From Bacteroidaceae bacterium (lineage in GTDB: Bacteria; Bacteroidota; Bacteroidia; Bacteroidales; Bacteroidaceae), in contig JAKSJB010000016.1 in the NCBI GenBank assembly GCA_024398475.1, positions 1 to 48,886 of the forward strand: DNA of 48,886 nucleotides. Reading direction: 5' to 3'. Both the position numbers and the translations under genes were made by a program. Below are positions 45,882 through 48,886 of the stretch, piece after piece. Numbering within the stretch: position 1 is the stretch's first letter; each line of letters starts with the position of its first letter. The notes beneath the pieces are model-generated. The model made no database searches and was not told the origin of the DNA. It was given only the letters and a program-made list of their open reading frames with translations.

Positions 45882-46931
45882 TCAGTTTTTTATTTCATTC
45901 TCTAATCTGATTTTCATCATAACTCCTCTGTCTGCTTTTTCCTTAATCGGAAATTCTCCCCAACCTTCTTCCATTGGATTTGCCTTGATCTGTTCCTCGA
46001 AAAATTTATTGTAGAGGTTGTCGTCAATAATACGTAAGTCGTGAAGCCGATGTATTGTCGCAGCAATGCTTATACCATAACATTCCCGAATGCTGATGAG
46101 TTCCTCTGTAGAGATTTCTGTCCTGGTACTGCCGATTCGGCGTGCGATACATTGTGATGGCAAAAGCATGGCACCTGCAAAAATGTTACATAGCCTTTCT
46201 TCGTCCGGACATTTCAATACCGACGTGTATGGTAGTTTCGCTAGATTTTCAAGATATCGAGCGTGCTCCTCATCTGACAATGGACGCAACTTAAATAATA
46301 GGTGCGCCAATTCATGGAATGCAGTAAATCGCTTGCGCTCCGTTGTGATATTCCTGCGTGTGTTGATCACCATGACTGGTATCTTGCCATTTATGAATGT
46401 TGATATTCCGTCGATGTGTTCGTTCTCAAAATCCAGTTCAAGCACATGTATCCCGTAGTCTTGAATCAATTCGTAAGCGGAGAATATCGGCTGAATTCCA
46501 ATCTCCCATTTCCTGCGTAGTGTAATTGCTGCATTTTCTGCATCAGTATAACTGGAAAGTATGGTTCCTTTCATGGGATTCTTGAATGGGGTAGATGACA
46601 GTACATATGACTCCTGCTCAAAGTATTTATGGATTGTATGGATTACCTTTGCCTTCATTTGATCCATTTCCTTGGTCGTGACTCCTTTAGCCGAACGAAA
46701 AACCACATCACCAATACCGATGTCCTCCTTGAAAAAATACTCGACAGGAACATTGCATGCTTTTGCTATGGCTTTCAACGTCTTTTCTGATGGATTCATT
46801 ATGCCTCGCTCGATTTTTGAAATAGCCATTTTGCTCACAGCATCATTGCCCATCAATGAAATCAACTGTTCCATTGAAAGGCGGCGCATTAAACGTACTA
46901 ACTTTATCTTTTCAGAGATTATTGTTTGCAT
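45882..46931 (-). CDS. XRE-family regulator fused to ImmA/IrrE metallopeptidase (M78)
   Basis: Residues about 8-65 form an XRE helix-turn-helix, with MAISKIERGIMNPSEKTLKAIAKACNVP. A middle region covers 70-145. A zinc-peptidase domain of the ImmA/IrrE (M78) family follows, with HELAH at 206-210 and the later segment ERLCNIFAGAMLLP that should give the third ligand. Proteins of this family act as proteases for repressors or as antitoxin-like regulators. Here repressor and protease are in one chain. No toxin gene neighbours it. Instead it is the first gene of the cas operon, 27 bases before cas12a. I infer a regulatory or guard role for the CRISPR system. The promoter carries an inverted repeat that could be its own operator. 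Confidence 0.9.
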   Translation of the reverse strand: MQTIISEKIKLVRLMRRLSMEQLISLMGNDAVSKMAISKIERGIMNPSEKTLKAIAKACNVPVEYFFKEDIGIGDVVFRSAKGVTTKEMDQMKAKVIHTIHKYFEQESYVLSSTPFKNPMKGTILSSYTDAENAAITLRRKWEIGIQPIFSAYELIQDYGIHVLELDFENEHIDGISTFINGKIPVMVINTRRNITTERKRFTAFHELAHLLFKLRPLSDEEHARYLENLAKLPYTSVLKCPDEERLCNIFAGAMLLPSQCIARRIGSTRTEISTEELISIRECYGISIAATIHRLHDLRIIDDNLYNKFFEEQIKANPMEEGWGEFPIKEKADRGVMMKIRLENEIKN

Positions 46932-46946
46932 AAATTATTTGGATTG

Positions 46947-46982
46947 GTTTACAAATATAAGAATATTATTTTATTCGTAAAC
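46947..46982 (-). promoter_or_regulatory. Promoter and candidate autoregulatory operator of the cas operon
   Basis: On the minus strand TATATTTG (46952-46959) matches the -7 consensus. The -33 box at 46979-46982 is weak (GTTT). An inverted repeat, GTTTAC at 46947-46952 and GTAAAC at 46977-46982, lies so that one half touches the -7 element and the other covers the -33 position. The start codon at 46931 would be only about 12 bases from the transcript start. The operator reading is inference. Confidence 0.5.
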
Positions 46983-47576
46983 ATATTTGGCCAAGAAAAA
47001 TATAAATTTTTTTAAATTTTGTTGTTTTGAAGTGGAAATTTTCGTATTTAACCTAAGTCAATGTGCTTTGTGGATATCGTGTGTGTCACTCAATTAGGGT
47101 AGGGATAAGCCGAAATAAACAACTCATTTCTGGAGATGTCTTATGTACGCATACTGTCCACCATCGTTTGTTATCTGTCCACCATCGTCCATAGAATCTA
47201 TGAATGCCATTATCTCATAGCGCAGATGTTGTTCCTGTAAGTGGAAATAACAGGGCTTTTTATGCAGAATTTGCATGCTTGAAGACCATCTTCTGCGATC
47301 TTTTAGAATGCAAAACTACTGATAATGAGTAGATCGATTAATATACCGATTTGTCATTTTTTTAGTCTTTTCGTGGAATTCTCTCTCTTTTTCTTTCCTG
47401 ATTATTCTAACTTTTTTCTTTATCTTTTTTTTATCTAAGTTATCAGTGGTTTGAAAATAATTTGTACCTTTGCAATTGAAAACACATAGCGATTTATGTC
47501 TTCAACACAAACGATACCGCATTTACCGCTACGGTGAGTAATAAATTTTTTAACAAGAAACTTTTACTTATTATTT
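46983..47576. other. Intergenic region between the cas operon and the DUF6266-like gene
   Basis: This stretch is AT-rich and shows no convincing gene. It holds a 14-base direct repeat, CTGTCCACCATCGT, at 47154-47167 and 47175-47188 (21-base period). A rightward -7 element, TACCTTTGC at 47465-47473, lies about 105 bases before the next gene, with an untranslated leader following. No tracrRNA-like anti-repeat was found. Confidence 0.6.
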
Positions 47577-48212
47577 ATGGCAAAATTATTAGGAAAAGAA
47601 CTGTCTGGACGTCTCGACAGCGTGGTGCTGCAGGCAATGGATGGGTACTCAATCGTGCGTTCCATGCCGTCACGATACAAGGACAGGAAATCAAAAACCC
47701 AACTTATCCAGAGAGGAAAAATGAGAAATGTGCTGATGCAGTACAAGTATCTGAAGGACGCTGTAAACTGTTGTTTTGAGAAAGGTCCGAACAACTTTCA
47801 CCTGACAACATACAACCGATTCCTGAAAAGCAATCTGCAATATCAGGATGCGCCACTGGAAACAGCCGATTACAATTCAGGCAAATGCTTCATGACACCA
47901 TGCTGCGTTTCGGAAGGAACACTCGAACCAATCGTGCCGCGAGTGGTGGATAACCATCTGGAACTGGAAATGGAACCCGAAGCATGGCAATTGGGGGATA
48001 TTCTGCGTTTTATTTCAGTCAGGACCGATGGCGGCAACGGGGCATCAGTACTGAACGTGGCATATTCGGACACCGTAATCCAGGCATCGAGTGATGTACG
48101 CTATTGCACAATCTCTTCTGAACCGCTGACTCCAGGAATGTATGCATGGGTACATCTGCGTCCGAAGTCAAAGGGGATGTATGCGTCCACCCAAATGCTG
48201 ATAAAGATTTGA
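47577..48212 (+). CDS. DUF6266-like protein, function unknown
   Basis: The 211-residue protein opens MAKLLGKELSGRLDSVVLQAMDG and continues with YSIVRSMPSRYKDRKSKTQLIQRGKMR. This resembles the N-terminal pattern of DUF6266 (G-x-x-G-x-V, then RSxP, then T-x-x-Q-x-x-QR). The rest is predicted mainly beta-strand, with segments such as LEPIVPRVVDNHLELEME and GMYAWVHLRPKSKG. No signal peptide is seen. The family is Bacteroidota-specific and uncharacterised. The gene has its own -7 element and a strong terminator, so it is a single-gene unit. My family assignment is by recall of the pattern only. Confidence 0.6.
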   Translation: MAKLLGKELSGRLDSVVLQAMDGYSIVRSMPSRYKDRKSKTQLIQRGKMRNVLMQYKYLKDAVNCCFEKGPNNFHLTTYNRFLKSNLQYQDAPLETADYNSGKCFMTPCCVSEGTLEPIVPRVVDNHLELEMEPEAWQLGDILRFISVRTDGGNGASVLNVAYSDTVIQASSDVRYCTISSEPLTPGMYAWVHLRPKSKGMYASTQMLIKI

Positions 48213-48245
48213 AACTGACACAATCCCACGGATAAATCCAAATTA

Positions 48246-48290
48246 TATCCCGGCAGTTCCATGTATAGGAATATGTCGGGATAATTTTTT
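48246..48290 (+). terminator. Rho-independent terminator of the DUF6266-like gene
   Basis: TATCCCGGCA (48246-48255) and TGTCGGGATA (48274-48283) pair over ten bases with one G-U, and six T follow. It lies 34 bases past the stop. Confidence 0.9.
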
Positions 48291-48356
48291 CTCCGGATTT
48301 GTAATGAAGTACCTCGACTCTTCACCTGCCGTAAGTCAGTAATAGGTCAGAAGTAA

Positions 48357-48540
48357 GTCTGCTGTACCTCCGCTGTGCCTCCGCTGTAAATCCGTTGCAA
48401 ACTCGAAGCAAATTCGAACCAAACTCGAACCAAAGTCGATAAAATAGCAGAGCCAGTTCGAATTTGCATCGAGTTTGGTTCGAGTTTGGTGCAGAGGAAG
48501 AGCAAAGGATCAGCGGAGGATGAGCGGAGGTATAGCAGAC
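48357..48540. repeat. Imperfect long palindrome in an 11-base register
   Basis: The outer ends GTCTGCT (48357-48363) and AGCAGAC (48534-48540) are perfect inverses. Inside, the left arm steps in 11-base units (CCTCCGCTGTG, CCTCCGCTGTA, AATCCGTTGCA, AACTCGAAGCA, AATTCGAACCA, AACTCGAACCA), and the right arm mirrors them in reverse. The arms are about 84 bases with many imperfect pairs around a loop near 48441-48455. No coding pattern explains the 11-base step. Confidence 0.85.
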
Positions 48541-48612
48541 ATGCAACCATATCCCAACGATGAAATTATATCTTCTGCTACTTTCTACCTTAGACGGTAT
48601 CCGAAAACCGTT

Positions 48613-48822
48613 CTCGTTGACTCGTAGACTCGTAGACTGACTCTCCCTCTAGGGAGAAATGCCATTGGCCATTAGCCATTGACTTTTGAGTCTACAAGTC
48701 AACGAGTCAACAAGTCAACAAGCAAAGCCGTCCGGACGAAAAGGGCCATTAGCCATTAGCCATTAGCTTGCTGTCCGGATGGTCACTCGTAGACTCGTTG
48801 ACTCGTAGACTTGTTGACTCCA
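48613..48822. repeat. Composite intergenic repeat block (GTTGACTCG, GCCATTA and TCCGGA words)
   Basis: CTCGTAGACT words, GGCCATTAGCCATT words, GAGTCTACAAGTCAACGAG words and GTCCGGAC-type palindromes are arranged as a large inverted structure. GTCCGGATGGTCACTCG here matches the block after mtgA (ATCCGGATGGTCACTCG at 36172-36188). The rest of the window to 48886 shows no gene. Confidence 0.8.
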
Positions 48823-48886
48823 AAACGCATATTTCCCTCGCGCGTGTAAATATATATAATGAGAGAGCGCCGTGAAAGTTGTTATT

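Noticed and set aside
40127..47576. Search for a tracrRNA-like anti-repeat or a second small array
   Set aside because: Nothing beyond short chance matches was seen, and Cas12a systems do not need a tracrRNA.

Overview
The window is chromosomal DNA of a Bacteroidota bacterium, most probably a Bacteroidales species of the Prevotella type. Four things support this: many upstream regions carry the Bacteroidota sigma factor signature (-33 TTTG and -7 TAnnTTTG about 19-20 bases apart); lpxC is fused to fabZ; a serine palmitoyltransferase for sphingolipids is present; and PorT-like barrels and LysM/PBP1 fusion lipid-envelope proteins occur. The species assignment is inference from gene content.

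Positions 1-36137 are mostly core genome. A tRNA-Arg is followed by spt (sphingolipid synthesis) divergent from a lipid kinase and a LysM glucosaminidase. A leftward block holds aroF-tyrA-pheA (aromatic amino acids), rarA and mutS2 (DNA maintenance). A rightward block holds lpxD-lpxC/fabZ-lpxA (lipid A), a pRiA4b ORF-3-like gene, miaA and a DUF1846 gene, then ald, rfbA, a nucleotidyltransferase and galE. Next come a LysM/PBP1 protein with an outer-membrane barrel, and a leftward set of a Pif1-like helicase, prs, a PurF homologue that lacks the nucleophilic cysteine, clpC and proS. A glycine-zipper OmpA lipoprotein and mtgA close this part.

Positions 36138-40126 hold repeats and then a large CRISPR array: 50 repeats of 36 bp and 49 spacers, transcribed leftward from a leader with a textbook promoter that ends at the first repeat. 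Positions 40127-46931 hold a complete type V-A operon, read leftward in the order XRE-ImmA/IrrE protease, cas12a, cas4, cas1, cas2. The genes overlap or nearly touch. The most unusual point is the first gene: a fused repressor/zinc-protease lies 27 bases ahead of cas12a, and an inverted repeat lies over its promoter. This suggests a self-regulated, protease-controlled CRISPR operon.

Positions 46983-48886 hold a DUF6266-like gene and highly repetitive intergenic DNA, including an imperfect palindrome of about 184 bp built in an 11-base register. A family of intergenic repeat words (GCCATTA units, GTTGACTTG units, TCCGGA palindromes) lies on both sides of the CRISPR locus.
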